DNA from: CAVSBT01 sp964609465
GTDB taxonomy: Bacteria; Chloroflexota; Dehalococcoidia; DSTF01; JALHUB01
Assembly (NCBI GenBank): GCA_964609465.1
Contig: CAZSSQ010000011.1
Coordinates: 1-26,037 of the forward strand
DNA: 26,037 nt
Direction of reading: 5' to 3'
The position numbers and the translations under genes were made by a program. Position 1 is the first letter of the stretch, and each line of letters begins with the position of its first letter. The notes below the pieces were generated by a model, which did no database searches, was not told the DNA's origin, and worked only from the letters and a program-made list of their open reading frames with translations. Shown here one piece after another: positions 7,420 through 13,847 of this stretch.

Positions 7420-8391
7420 CTAATTTGTCAAGGCTAATGCTATACCCAAAAGCCCTCCTACCATGCCAATTAGCCAAAATCGGGTCACCACCTGCGGCTC
7501 TGACCACCCCAGCAGCTCGAAGTGGTGGTGGAGAGGGCTCATGCGAAAGACGCGCCGGCCGCCTGTAAGCCGGAAGTAGGCGACCTGAATGACGACGGAG
7601 AAGGCTTCCATCACAAAGACCACACCGACCACGGGCAGGAGGAGCCACTGGCCGGTCATGAGCGCCACGACGGCCAGGGCGGCGCCGAGGGCCAGCGCAC
7701 CGGTATCGCCCATGATGACGCGGGCCGGGTAGGCGTTGTACCAGAGAAATCCCAGAGTGGCTCCTACCACCGTGAAGCTGAAGGTGGCCAGGAAGGTCTG
7801 CTGCTGGAGGAAGGCGATGACCCCGTAGGCGCCGAAGGCCAGGGCCGCGGTGCCGCCCGCCAGGGAGTCCAGCCCGTCGGTGACGGCGACGGCGCTGACG
7901 GTGCCGACGAGGATCGCCACTGCCAGGGGGATGTAGAACAGCCCCATCTCGTACTTGCCGAAGTGGGGCACGTTGATGCTGCGGGCATCCAGGCCGTAGT
8001 AGAGGATCAGGGCTGCCGTCAACGCCAGGGCGGTCAGGGCCCCAAGCTTGGCGAGCATGTGGACGCGGACATGCCCCTCGATGCGCTCGCGGCCCTCCAG
8101 GGTCAGGTAGTCATCGGCGAGGCCGAGGAGCCCGGCGGCGACGATGGCGCCCAGGGGCAGGAAAATCGAGCGATGGCCGGACAGGTTGGTGGGCGCCGTC
8201 ACCAGGAACACCACCCCGAAGATGAGCAGGCCGCCCATGGTGGGGGTGCCCGCCTTCACGGCGTGGGAGGCAGGCCCGTCGGAGCTGATGGCCTTGCCCA
8301 GGCCGCGCCTTTGCAGAAAGGCCACCACCGGGCCTCCCGCCGCCAGCGAGACCACAAAGGCCGCAGACCCTACTACCAGCGCGTAGACCAT
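7420..8391 (-). CDS. mraY: Phospho-N-acetylmuramoyl-pentapeptide transferase
   Basis: Integral membrane enzyme (323 aa) that transfers phospho-MurNAc-pentapeptide to undecaprenyl phosphate, giving lipid I. Signatures are HAVKAGTPTMGGLLI near the N-terminus, the acidic ADDYLTLEGR, VAVTDGLDSLAGGTAAL, the metal-site stretch NAYPARVIMGDTGALALG, and the C-terminal MSPLHHHFELLGWSE, which is diagnostic for MraY. About ten hydrophobic segments are visible. The ATG at 8391 lies one base after the murF stop (TGAGATG). The last 12 or so codons use A/T-ending codons unlike the rest of the gene, giving the A+T-rich patch before murD. Confidence 0.96.
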   Translation of the reverse strand: MVYALVVGSAAFVVSLAAGGPVVAFLQRRGLGKAISSDGPASHAVKAGTPTMGGLLIFGVVFLVTAPTNLSGHRSIFLPLGAIVAAGLLGLADDYLTLEGRERIEGHVRVHMLAKLGALTALALTAALILYYGLDARSINVPHFGKYEMGLFYIPLAVAILVGTVSAVAVTDGLDSLAGGTAALAFGAYGVIAFLQQQTFLATFSFTVVGATLGFLWYNAYPARVIMGDTGALALGAALAVVALMTGQWLLLPVVGVVFVMEAFSVVIQVAYFRLTGGRRVFRMSPLHHHFELLGWSEPQVVTRFWLIGMVGGLLGIALALTN

Positions 8392-8392
8392 C

Positions 8393-9754
8393 TCAGTCCA
8401 TCAGCAGGGGCAGCATCGTTTCGAGGGCCATGGCCCGTGACGCCTTCAGCAGGACGATATCGCCTGGCTCCAGGCGCTGGCGCAGGTCCTGGGCTGCCTC
8501 CTCCTTCGAGTTCCAGAAGCTAACGCCGTCGTGGCCGGCCTGACGGGCTGCCTCTCCGGTGAGGCGTCCCAGGTCGCCCACGACGTAGATGAGTTCGGCG
8601 ACCTCGGCGGCACGTTGGCCCACCGAGCGGTGCCCTTGCGCCTCCAGGGCGCCGAGCTCGCGCATGTCTCCCAGCACCGCGATGCGACGCCCCGGCAGCT
8701 CGGCCAGCAGGTCCAGGGCTGCCATCATGGAGGACGGGCTGGCGTTGTAGGTGTCGTCGAGGATGGTGGCGCCGCAGCGAGCGCGGTGCACGCTGAGCCG
8801 CAAAGGGACCTGGGCCGCAGCCAGGGCGGAGACCACCTCGTTCAGAGCCAGACCTTCCACCAGGCCGGCCGCGGCGGCGGCCAGGGCGTTGTGGAGGAGG
8901 TGCCGCCCCGGCAGGTGTGTCTGGATGCGCGTGCGGCGGCCACTGCACTCCAGGGTGAAGGCGATTCCCTCCAGGCCGCGGCCCTCCACGTCCAGGCCCC
9001 GCACGTCGCAGGCAGGCGACGTCCCGTAGAAGAGGGTGCGGGCGCCGGTGCGTTTGGCCATGGCGGCCACCCTCGGGTCGTCGCCGTTGAGGATGGCGGT
9101 CCCGTCGGGCGGCAGGCTCTCCACCAGCTCAGCCTTGGCATCGGCGATGGCCTCTAAACTCCCCAGGCGCTCCAGATGGGAAGGTCCCACGTTGGTGACG
9201 ATACCTACCCGGGGCCGGGCGATCTCACAGAGGAGACGGATCTCCCCCAGGGCATACATGGCCATCTCCAGAACGGCCCTCTCGTGCCCGGGCTGGAGGT
9301 CGAGCAAGGTGAGCGGCAGCCCGATCTCATTGTTGTAGTTGGCCTCGTTCTTGAGGACGTGGTAGCGGGTGCCGAGGACGGCGGCCGTGATCTCCTTGGT
9401 GGTCGTCTTGCCGACGCTGCCCGTCACGCCGATGACCTCCACCGGGATGCGCTCGCGGCGGGCGGCTGCCAGGCGCTGGAGGGCAGCCGTGGTGTCGGGC
9501 ACAACGTAGGCGGCGACGCCGTTGGCCAGGGCTTCCGGCATCTGCTGGACGAGGATGCCGGCGGCGCCGCGGGCCGCCGCCTCCTGCACGAAGGTGTGGC
9601 CATCCTCGTGCTCGCCGCGCACGGCTACGAAGAGGTCACCCCGCTCCACCTGGCGGGAGTCCGTAACCGCCCGGCGGAAGCTGCGAGCTCGGCCGGGGCG
9701 GCTCTCCAGGAGAACGGGCCTGAGGCTGCGGGCTACTTCCGCGGCACTGATCAT
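8393..9754 (-). CDS. murF: UDP-MurNAc-tripeptide--D-alanyl-D-alanine ligase
   Basis: Mur ligase (453 aa from the ATG at 9754) that adds the D-Ala-D-Ala dipeptide. Visible motifs are TDSRQVERGDLFVAVRG in the N-terminal domain, then VIGVTGSVGKTTTKE (P-loop) and KNEANYNNEIGLPLTLL, a MurF hallmark. After these come GIVTNVGPSHLERLGS, LPGRHLLHNALAA, and the C-terminal DDTYNASPSSMMAAL with VLGDMRELG. The start is ambiguous. The ATG at 9754 gives the normal N-terminus (MISAAEVARSL) and has AAGGGCAAAG just upstream. A GTG at 9796 overlaps the ftsI stop by four bases (GTGA), as murG does with ftsW, and would add 14 Arg/Gly/Lys-rich residues encoded by a low-complexity GGGCAAAG repeat. I prefer 9754. 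The gene directly follows ftsI, where murE would be expected. Confidence 0.93.
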   Translation of the reverse strand: MISAAEVARSLRPVLLESRPGRARSFRRAVTDSRQVERGDLFVAVRGEHEDGHTFVQEAAARGAAGILVQQMPEALANGVAAYVVPDTTAALQRLAAARRERIPVEVIGVTGSVGKTTTKEITAAVLGTRYHVLKNEANYNNEIGLPLTLLDLQPGHERAVLEMAMYALGEIRLLCEIARPRVGIVTNVGPSHLERLGSLEAIADAKAELVESLPPDGTAILNGDDPRVAAMAKRTGARTLFYGTSPACDVRGLDVEGRGLEGIAFTLECSGRRTRIQTHLPGRHLLHNALAAAAAGLVEGLALNEVVSALAAAQVPLRLSVHRARCGATILDDTYNASPSSMMAALDLLAELPGRRIAVLGDMRELGALEAQGHRSVGQRAAEVAELIYVVGDLGRLTGEAARQAGHDGVSFWNSKEEAAQDLRQRLEPGDIVLLKASRAMALETMLPLLMD

Positions 9755-9792
9755 TGCTTTGCCCTTGGCTCTTTGCCCTCTGCCTTGTCGGT

Positions 9793-11526
9793 TCACGGCT
9801 CCTGCTGAGCCAGCTCCAGGGCATCAGGCTTCACATTCAGGTAAGAAAGGATCGTGGGGGCCAGGGCGCCAAATACGGGGGCTGCCACCCGGCCGCCCAG
9901 GGGATCGTCCTGGGGCCGGTCGATCTTGACCAGCATGATCATCTGTGGGTCCGCCAGGGGTGCGAAGCCCACAAAGGAGGCGATGGTGGAGTTCAGGTCG
10001 TAGCCGCCGGGGATGGAGACAATGGTAGTGCCCGTCTTGCCGGCCACGTGATAGCGGGGGATCTTCGCCAGGTGGTAAGGCACACCCTCCACCACCTGGT
10101 TCATCATCTGGGCGACGGTCCGCGCCGTGGCCTCCGAGATGGCCTGTCTGACGACCACCGGCTCGTACACCCGGCGGCCCTGGGGTCCCGACACCTCCTG
10201 CACGATGTAGGGTCGCATGAGCTTGCCCCCGTTGGCAATCGCCGCTACGGCGGTGATGAGCTGAAGGGGGGTGGCGGCGACGCCCTGGCCGAAGCTGTTG
10301 GTCGCCAGGTCCACCGGATACCAGCCTTCCTCGTCGCTGCTGCGCACCAGGCCCTCGGCCTCGCCGCCCAGGCCCGAGTTGGTGGGCTCGCCGAAGCCGA
10401 AGCGGCGCAGGTAGCTGTAGAAGTTCTCCGCCCCGATGAGGCCAGACAGCCAGACGGCCCCCGTATTCAGGCTCTTCTGGAGGAGCTGCGTCGCCGTCTG
10501 GGTGCCGTTGGTGCTGTAGTCCCAGTTCTCGATGGTGGACTCGCCGATGGTGACGTAGCCGGCGTCGTAGTAGGTGCTGTCCGGGTTTACGAGGCCCAGG
10601 TCGACGGCGGCGGACATGGTGATCACCTTCATAACGGAGCCGGGCTCGTAGACATCGGTGACGGCGCGGTTCCGGAAGAGACTGGGGTCCACCTCCTTAG
10701 AGAGGTCCAGATGGCTGAGCTGGAAGCTGGGGCGGCTGGCCATGGCCAGGATGGCGCCGGTCCTGGGGTCCATGACGATGATGGTGCCGCCGCTGGCACC
10801 GTGCTTCTCGATGCGCCGGTCCAGCTCCTCTTCCACCAGGCGCTGGATATAGCGGTCGATGGTTAGGCGGATGTCGCCGCCCGGTACGGCTGGCTGGCCT
10901 CGCTGGCTGCCCAGGGGAATGGGGTTACCCAGGCTGTCCCGCTCGAAGTAGAGGTCGCCGGGCGTGCCGGCCAGATCCTCCTGGAAGTCTGCCTCCAGGC
11001 CGGCCAGGCCCACGTGGTCGTGGCCGGTGAAGCCCAGGAGGGTGGAGGCCAGGTCGCCCTCCGGGTAGAAGCGGCGGGTGGAAGGGGCAGCCTTCAGGCC
11101 GGGCAGTCCCAGATCGATGATGCTTTGGCCCCGGTCGTAGTCGAGCCCTAGGGCCAGGGTGTAGTCGCCGTCGGGTTCGGCGGCGATGCCGGCCACGATG
11201 TCATCCACTGACTCGCTCACCAGGGGTGCCAGGGTCTCAGCCCACTGGCGGACCGAAGCCATGTCCTTCCAGGCGTGGCGCTCGATGTAGAGGTCATAGG
11301 CGTCGAGGGTGGTAGCGAGGGGGTAGCCGTTGCGGTCGAGGATCGCGCCGCGGGTGGGGCGCACGGTCTGCCGGCTCAGGTGTTCCTGCGCGGCCTCAAG
11401 CTCGTAGTAGTGGTGGTGTACGATCTGGAGATAGGCAAGGCGGCCCACTAGGCCCACGGCGCCGCTCGTAAAGATCAGCGCCAGGACGATGAGCCGCCAG
11501 GAGACGCGACCCCCGCGTCCGGACAT
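9793..11526 (-). CDS. ftsI: Septal class B penicillin-binding protein (FtsI/PBP2-like transpeptidase)
   Basis: Single-pass membrane DD-transpeptidase (577 aa) that crosslinks septal peptidoglycan with FtsW. One N-terminal membrane segment (about residues 10-32) is followed by a dimerisation domain beginning TRGAILDRNGYPLA. The transpeptidase domain has all three active-site motifs: SVMK (nucleophile Ser297, Lys300), SLN (Ser352, Asn354) and KTG (497-499). No C-terminal PASTA repeats are present. The frame is open up to 11631, which would overlap ftsL. I place the start at the ATG at 11526 because it gives the usual short cytoplasmic tail before the membrane segment. The 68-base spacer from ftsL is one of the longest in the operon. 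Its place between ftsL and murF supports ftsI rather than an elongation PBP2. Confidence 0.94.
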   Translation of the reverse strand: MSGRGGRVSWRLIVLALIFTSGAVGLVGRLAYLQIVHHHYYELEAAQEHLSRQTVRPTRGAILDRNGYPLATTLDAYDLYIERHAWKDMASVRQWAETLAPLVSESVDDIVAGIAAEPDGDYTLALGLDYDRGQSIIDLGLPGLKAAPSTRRFYPEGDLASTLLGFTGHDHVGLAGLEADFQEDLAGTPGDLYFERDSLGNPIPLGSQRGQPAVPGGDIRLTIDRYIQRLVEEELDRRIEKHGASGGTIIVMDPRTGAILAMASRPSFQLSHLDLSKEVDPSLFRNRAVTDVYEPGSVMKVITMSAAVDLGLVNPDSTYYDAGYVTIGESTIENWDYSTNGTQTATQLLQKSLNTGAVWLSGLIGAENFYSYLRRFGFGEPTNSGLGGEAEGLVRSSDEEGWYPVDLATNSFGQGVAATPLQLITAVAAIANGGKLMRPYIVQEVSGPQGRRVYEPVVVRQAISEATARTVAQMMNQVVEGVPYHLAKIPRYHVAGKTGTTIVSIPGGYDLNSTIASFVGFAPLADPQMIMLVKIDRPQDDPLGGRVAAPVFGALAPTILSYLNVKPDALELAQQEP

Positions 11527-11594
11527 GTTTCCGTTCTCGCTAATCGCTCTTGCGCCCGCCGGTCCGCCGAGCCGAGGCCGAGGGGCGATGTCAG

Positions 11595-12017
11595 CTAGTA
11601 GAAGGGCAGGAGCTTGAGCAGGGCCTGCCACCAGGAGGTGCCGGGTTCATCGACATTGGGCTCGGAGGTGGAGAAGCGCCGCGGGAGCAGTTGCTGCTGT
11701 GGCGGCGGCACGTCCACATCCAGATAGAGGACGTTCTCGGCAGGCACCATGCCGAGGCGGCCCCGGGCCTCTCTTTCCACCCGCTCCAGGGACGTGAGGG
11801 TCGCCACCTCCGCCTCGAGGCTGTGCACCTGTGCCGACCAATCCTGCCGCTCTTGCTCGAGGTGGCGGATGGTGTAGCTGGTGCTGGTGGCGTCGCTGGT
11901 CTGGATGACCTGGAGAAGGCCCAGGAGGGCTACGGCGCCGAAGGTGAGGGCAAGGATGCGCCGCAGGCTCCAGAGCCGGAAGCTCGGTCGGGAAAAGGGC
12001 CGGTCGATAGCTGACAC
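11595..12017 (-). CDS. ftsL: FtsL/DivIC-like divisome protein
   Basis: Small bitopic protein (140 aa). A basic N-terminus (residues 1-19) is followed by one membrane segment (about 20-38), then a heptad-like coiled coil (about 47-80, with many Glu, Leu and Arg). The stretch RVEREARGRLGMVPAENVLYLDV resembles the segment after the coiled coil in FtsL/FtsB/DivIC. A Pro/Gln-rich tail ends in a Trp- and Leu-containing stretch. In the divisome such proteins link FtsQ to FtsWI and activate them. The start is GTG at 12017, fixed by a strong AAGGAG six bases upstream; the frame is open further into rsmH but that part is antisense-like. Sequence alone cannot separate FtsL from DivIC/FtsB. The position between rsmH and ftsI favours FtsL. 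Confidence 0.82.
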   Translation of the reverse strand: MSAIDRPFSRPSFRLWSLRRILALTFGAVALLGLLQVIQTSDATSTSYTIRHLEQERQDWSAQVHSLEAEVATLTSLERVEREARGRLGMVPAENVLYLDVDVPPPQQQLLPRRFSTSEPNVDEPGTSWWQALLKLLPFY

Positions 12018-12021
12018 AGCT

Positions 12022-12027
12022 CTCCTT
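12022..12027 (-). promoter_or_regulatory. Strong ribosome binding site setting the ftsL GTG start
   Basis: On the minus strand the sequence reads AAGGAG, then a short spacer, then GTG at 12017. It lies between the rsmH stop (12034) and the start codon and is among the best Shine-Dalgarno matches in the operon. It decides between this GTG and the longer open frame running into rsmH. Confidence 0.75.
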
Positions 12028-12033
12028 CTCGGC

Positions 12034-13002
12034 CTACACCGCCGCTGACGGCAGCCGCTCCGCGACCCGCAGGCGGGCGCTGCGGGCCCGAGGGTTGGCG
12101 GCCACCTCGGCGGCGGACGGCCTGACCACACCGCGGGCCACCAGCCTCAGGGTGGCACGGTGGCCGCAGACGCAGATGAGCACTCCTGGCGGACAGGCGC
12201 AGTCCCGGGCTTCCCGACGCAGAAAGCCCTTGACTATGCGGTCCTCCAGGGAGTGGTAGCTGATGACCACAAGCCGGGATCCAAAGCCGAGCAGGCCGTG
12301 GGCCTGGATTAGCGCTGTCTCCAGGTGCAAAAGCTCCTGGTTCACCGCGATCCGAAGGGCCTGAAACGTCCTGGTGGCGGGGTGGATTACGCCTCGGGCC
12401 CTTCTGCCCACGGCCTGCTCAACGGCTTTGGCGAGTTGGGTGGTGGTGCGGAAGGGGCGCTCCTCGATGAGCCTTCGCGCGATGCGACGGCTCCGGCGCT
12501 CCTCTCCGTACCGCCAGAGGAGGTCTGCCAGGTCCTCCTCGCTGTAGGTGTTGACGATGTCGGCGGCGGTCAGCTCTTGACGGGGGCTGAAGCGCATGTC
12601 CAGCGGCCCCTCCCGCTGGAAGCTGAAGCCGCGGGACTCCTCTTCCAGTTGAAGCGAGGACAGGCCCAGGTCGAAGAGGATCCCTTGCACTGGTGCGAAG
12701 CCTCGCTCCCGGCAGAGGTCCCCCACCTGGCTGAAGTTGCCTTCCACGAATGTGACGCGCTCCCCTCCGCCAGAGGCGGAGAAGCGCGCCAGCCGCTGGC
12801 GGGCGGCGGCCAGAGCCTCCGGGTCCAGGTCAATGCCCAGCAGCTCTCCGTCCGGGGAAGCGGCCTCCAGGATGGCCTCGGCGTGGCCGCCGGCGCCGAG
12901 GGTGCAGTCCACGTAGCGCCCGCCGGGGCGGACAGCCAGGGCCTCCACCACTTCCCTGAGGAGAACGGGTATGTGCTGTCTGGTCATGACGGCGACGCTC
13001 AT
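12034..13002 (-). CDS. rsmH: 16S rRNA (cytosine(1402)-N(4))-methyltransferase
   Basis: SAM-dependent methyltransferase (322 aa; older name MraW) that modifies C1402 in the ribosomal P site. Motifs in order are HIPVLLREVVEAL, DCTLGAGGHAEAIL (SAM loop), GIDLDPEALAAA, FVEGNFSQ, GILFDLGLSSLQLEE followed by RGFSF, PLDMRFSP, HPATRTFQALRIAVNQEL and VVISYHSLEDRIVK, all classic for RsmH. A cysteine cluster near the C-terminus (CACPPGVLICVCG) is common in the family. The ATG at 13002 overlaps the mraZ stop by four bases (ATGA), the usual mraZ-rsmH coupling. The open frame upstream through mraZ is a shadow. Confidence 0.96.
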   Translation of the reverse strand: MSVAVMTRQHIPVLLREVVEALAVRPGGRYVDCTLGAGGHAEAILEAASPDGELLGIDLDPEALAAARQRLARFSASGGGERVTFVEGNFSQVGDLCRERGFAPVQGILFDLGLSSLQLEEESRGFSFQREGPLDMRFSPRQELTAADIVNTYSEEDLADLLWRYGEERRSRRIARRLIEERPFRTTTQLAKAVEQAVGRRARGVIHPATRTFQALRIAVNQELLHLETALIQAHGLLGFGSRLVVISYHSLEDRIVKGFLRREARDCACPPGVLICVCGHRATLRLVARGVVRPSAAEVAANPRARSARLRVAERLPSAAV

Positions 13003-13430
13003 GCTCGCTCTTCCATGGACTCCAGGGCCGCCTCGTACTCCTCGTCGACCAGAGCCTCCTCGGCCTCCCAGCGTTTGGGGTTCCAGATCTCCAGGCACTC
13101 GCCGCGTCCTACCATGAGGACGGTGCCGGAGAGGTCGGCGTGCTGGCGAAGGAAGGGAGGTACCAGGATGCGCCCCTGGCGGTCCAAGTCGGCGTCGATA
13201 GAGCGCCCGAAGAAGCCCCGGCGCAGTCGCCGGCCCCGCTGCCGGTTGGGCCTCTCCCTGGTTAGGAAGCTGGCCCAGGCGTCGTACCCGGAAGGGGTAT
13301 AGACGTCGATACAGCCGTCCGGGCTCTGCACGAGGACTATGCCCTCCGCGAAGGCGTCCCGGTAGCGGGCCGGGATGGGTACCCGGGCCCGTCCATCGAT
13401 GGCATACTCGTAGGTGCCGCGAAATTCCAT
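12999..13430 (-). CDS. mraZ: Transcriptional regulator MraZ
   Basis: DNA-binding regulator of the dcw operon (143 aa, the usual family length). Two SpoVT-AbrB-like half-domains are visible. The first has YAIDGRARVPIPARYRDAF (residues 9-27), the second IDADLDRQGRILVPPFLRQ (about 78-96), both with the Asp-Gly/Gln-Arg-x-x-x-Pro core. MraZ forms a ring and binds evenly spaced GTGG-type repeats in its own promoter; four such repeats lie upstream here at 13471-13505. I take the ATG at 13430 because MEFRGTYEY matches the family N-terminus; a GTG at 13451 is in frame but adds unrelated residues. No good Shine-Dalgarno site precedes the ATG. First gene of the operon. Confidence 0.95.
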   Translation of the reverse strand: MEFRGTYEYAIDGRARVPIPARYRDAFAEGIVLVQSPDGCIDVYTPSGYDAWASFLTRERPNRQRGRRLRRGFFGRSIDADLDRQGRILVPPFLRQHADLSGTVLMVGRGECLEIWNPKRWEAEEALVDEEYEAALESMEERA

Positions 13431-13470
13431 AGCAGAAACGGGCGAACCCACCGGCTCGACCTAGTCGGTC

Positions 13471-13505
13471 ACCACTTTTCGCCACAAGCTCCCACATCTT
13501 ACCAC
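13471..13505 (-). promoter_or_regulatory. Putative MraZ operator: four GTGG repeats, 10-bp period
   Basis: On the minus strand GTGGT (13505-13501), GTGGG (13495-13491), GTGGC (13485-13481) and GTGGT (13475-13471) recur exactly every 10 bp. MraZ of Escherichia coli and Mycoplasma is known to bind short TGGG/GTGG-type direct repeats separated by about five bases in its own promoter. Spacing, sequence and location, overlapping the -10 box upstream of mraZ, all fit. Four units in one helical phase would suit a ring-shaped MraZ oligomer. Confidence 0.78.
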
Positions 13506-13523
13506 TAACAGGCCGGATGTCAA
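13496..13523 (-). promoter_or_regulatory. Promoter of the dcw operon (upstream of mraZ)
   Basis: On the minus strand TTGACA (13523-13518, perfect -35 consensus) is followed by a 16-bp spacer and TAAGAT (13501-13496, 4 of 6 matches to TATAAT). The predicted start of transcription is near 13489, giving a leader of about 60 bases before the mraZ ATG. The -10 box lies between the first and second GTGG repeats of the putative MraZ operator, so MraZ binding should block RNA polymerase. Confidence 0.75.
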
Positions 13524-13570
13524 GCGGTCGAGCCATTTTTCGCCGGAAACAAATTCAGCCCCCGGCCGCC

Positions 13571-13685
13571 AATGAGAGGAGGGGGCTGGACCAGCCAGCC
13601 CCCTCTGCTCGATAGCCTGCGGTGGGTGCCCCTTCGCCGTTTCCGGCCATGGCTTGTCCGGTCACCCCGGCGTTCGCTCCATCTT
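13571..13685 (-). ncRNA. Candidate structured leader or small RNA between mraZ and moaB
   Basis: The 417 bases between the mraZ and moaB starts hold no convincing protein gene. On the minus strand a promoter-like pair (TTGAAA 13720-13715, 17 bp, TAATAT 13697-13692) would start RNA near 13685. The predicted RNA contains a GCCG-GAAA-CGGC tetraloop hairpin (13647-13636) enclosed by a GGGTG/CACCC pairing (13667-13663 with 13628-13624), then the 11-bp hairpin at 13579-13605. It would then run into the mraZ promoter. I do not recognise it as a known riboswitch class. It may be a long mraZ leader, a small RNA, or a chance arrangement. Confidence 0.25.
13579..13605. other. Strong 11-bp hairpin in the mraZ-moaB intergenic region
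   Basis: GAGGGGGCTGG (13579-13589) is the exact complement of CCAGCCCCCTC (13595-13605), with a 5-base loop. A G-T pair may extend it by one. No T-run follows on either strand, so it is not a textbook intrinsic terminator, and neither flanking gene ends here. It could cap or protect an RNA, or insulate the divergent promoters. Confidence 0.6.
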
Positions 13686-13691
13686 GCCGTC

Positions 13692-13720
13692 ATATTAAGG
13701 CAATGTTATTAGTATTTCAA
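13692..13720 (-). promoter_or_regulatory. Promoter-like element facing mraZ, inside an A+T-rich patch
   Basis: On the minus strand TTGAAA (5 of 6 to -35) and TAATAT (4 of 6 to -10) are separated by the ideal 17 bp. They lie within a strikingly A+T-rich stretch (about 13690-13740) in an otherwise G+C-rich region. This would be a second, distal start for the mraZ operon or a start for a small RNA. The same patch could equally serve as an upstream element on the plus strand. Confidence 0.4.
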
Positions 13721-13778
13721 GTATTCGCGTGAACATTTTTCTGCCGGCTTGCGGGTTCAGAGGCGGCTCGCGGTTTTG

Positions 13779-13807
13779 TTCACCCCAGTGGGGCCGTGTG
13801 CTATCAT
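13779..13807 (+). promoter_or_regulatory. Promoter of moaB-trmD-rplS
   Basis: TTCACC (13779-13784, 4 of 6) and TATCAT (13802-13807, 5 of 6) are separated by 17 bp. A TG one base before the -10 makes it an extended -10 promoter. Transcription should begin near 13814. The spacer contains a small inverted repeat, CCCC-AGT-GGGG (13783-13793), which could be an operator, but nothing else supports that. Confidence 0.6.
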
Positions 13808-13813
13808 AGCCGC

Positions 13814-13836
13814 GGGCTGGGGCTGTGCCCCGGCCC
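13814..13836 (+). promoter_or_regulatory. 5'-leader hairpin directly before the moaB ribosome site
   Basis: GGGCTGGGGC (13814-13823) pairs with GCCCCGGCCC (13827-13836) over ten positions with one G-T wobble and a TGT loop. The hairpin would begin at or near the predicted transcription start and end one base before the GGAG of moaB (13838-13841). It would protect the 5' end and may limit ribosome access. Confidence 0.5.
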
Positions 13837-13847
13837 TGGAGCTTACT

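Noticed and set aside
13003..13536. Extension of the rsmH frame through mraZ
   Set aside because: The region is a well-supported mraZ in another frame, and the rsmH homology starts at 13002 with an ATGA overlap.
13560..13690. A known riboswitch (c-di-AMP ydaO, FMN, TPP, ZTP or molybdenum cofactor type)
   Set aside because: I compared the conserved cores I remember with both strands and found only partial resemblance, such as GGGGTG and ACCCACC blocks; not enough to name a class.
13749..13847. Longer moaB start at an upstream ATG
   Set aside because: The added residues do not fit the family, and the extension would begin before the predicted promoter; the ATG at 13848 has a proper ribosome site.
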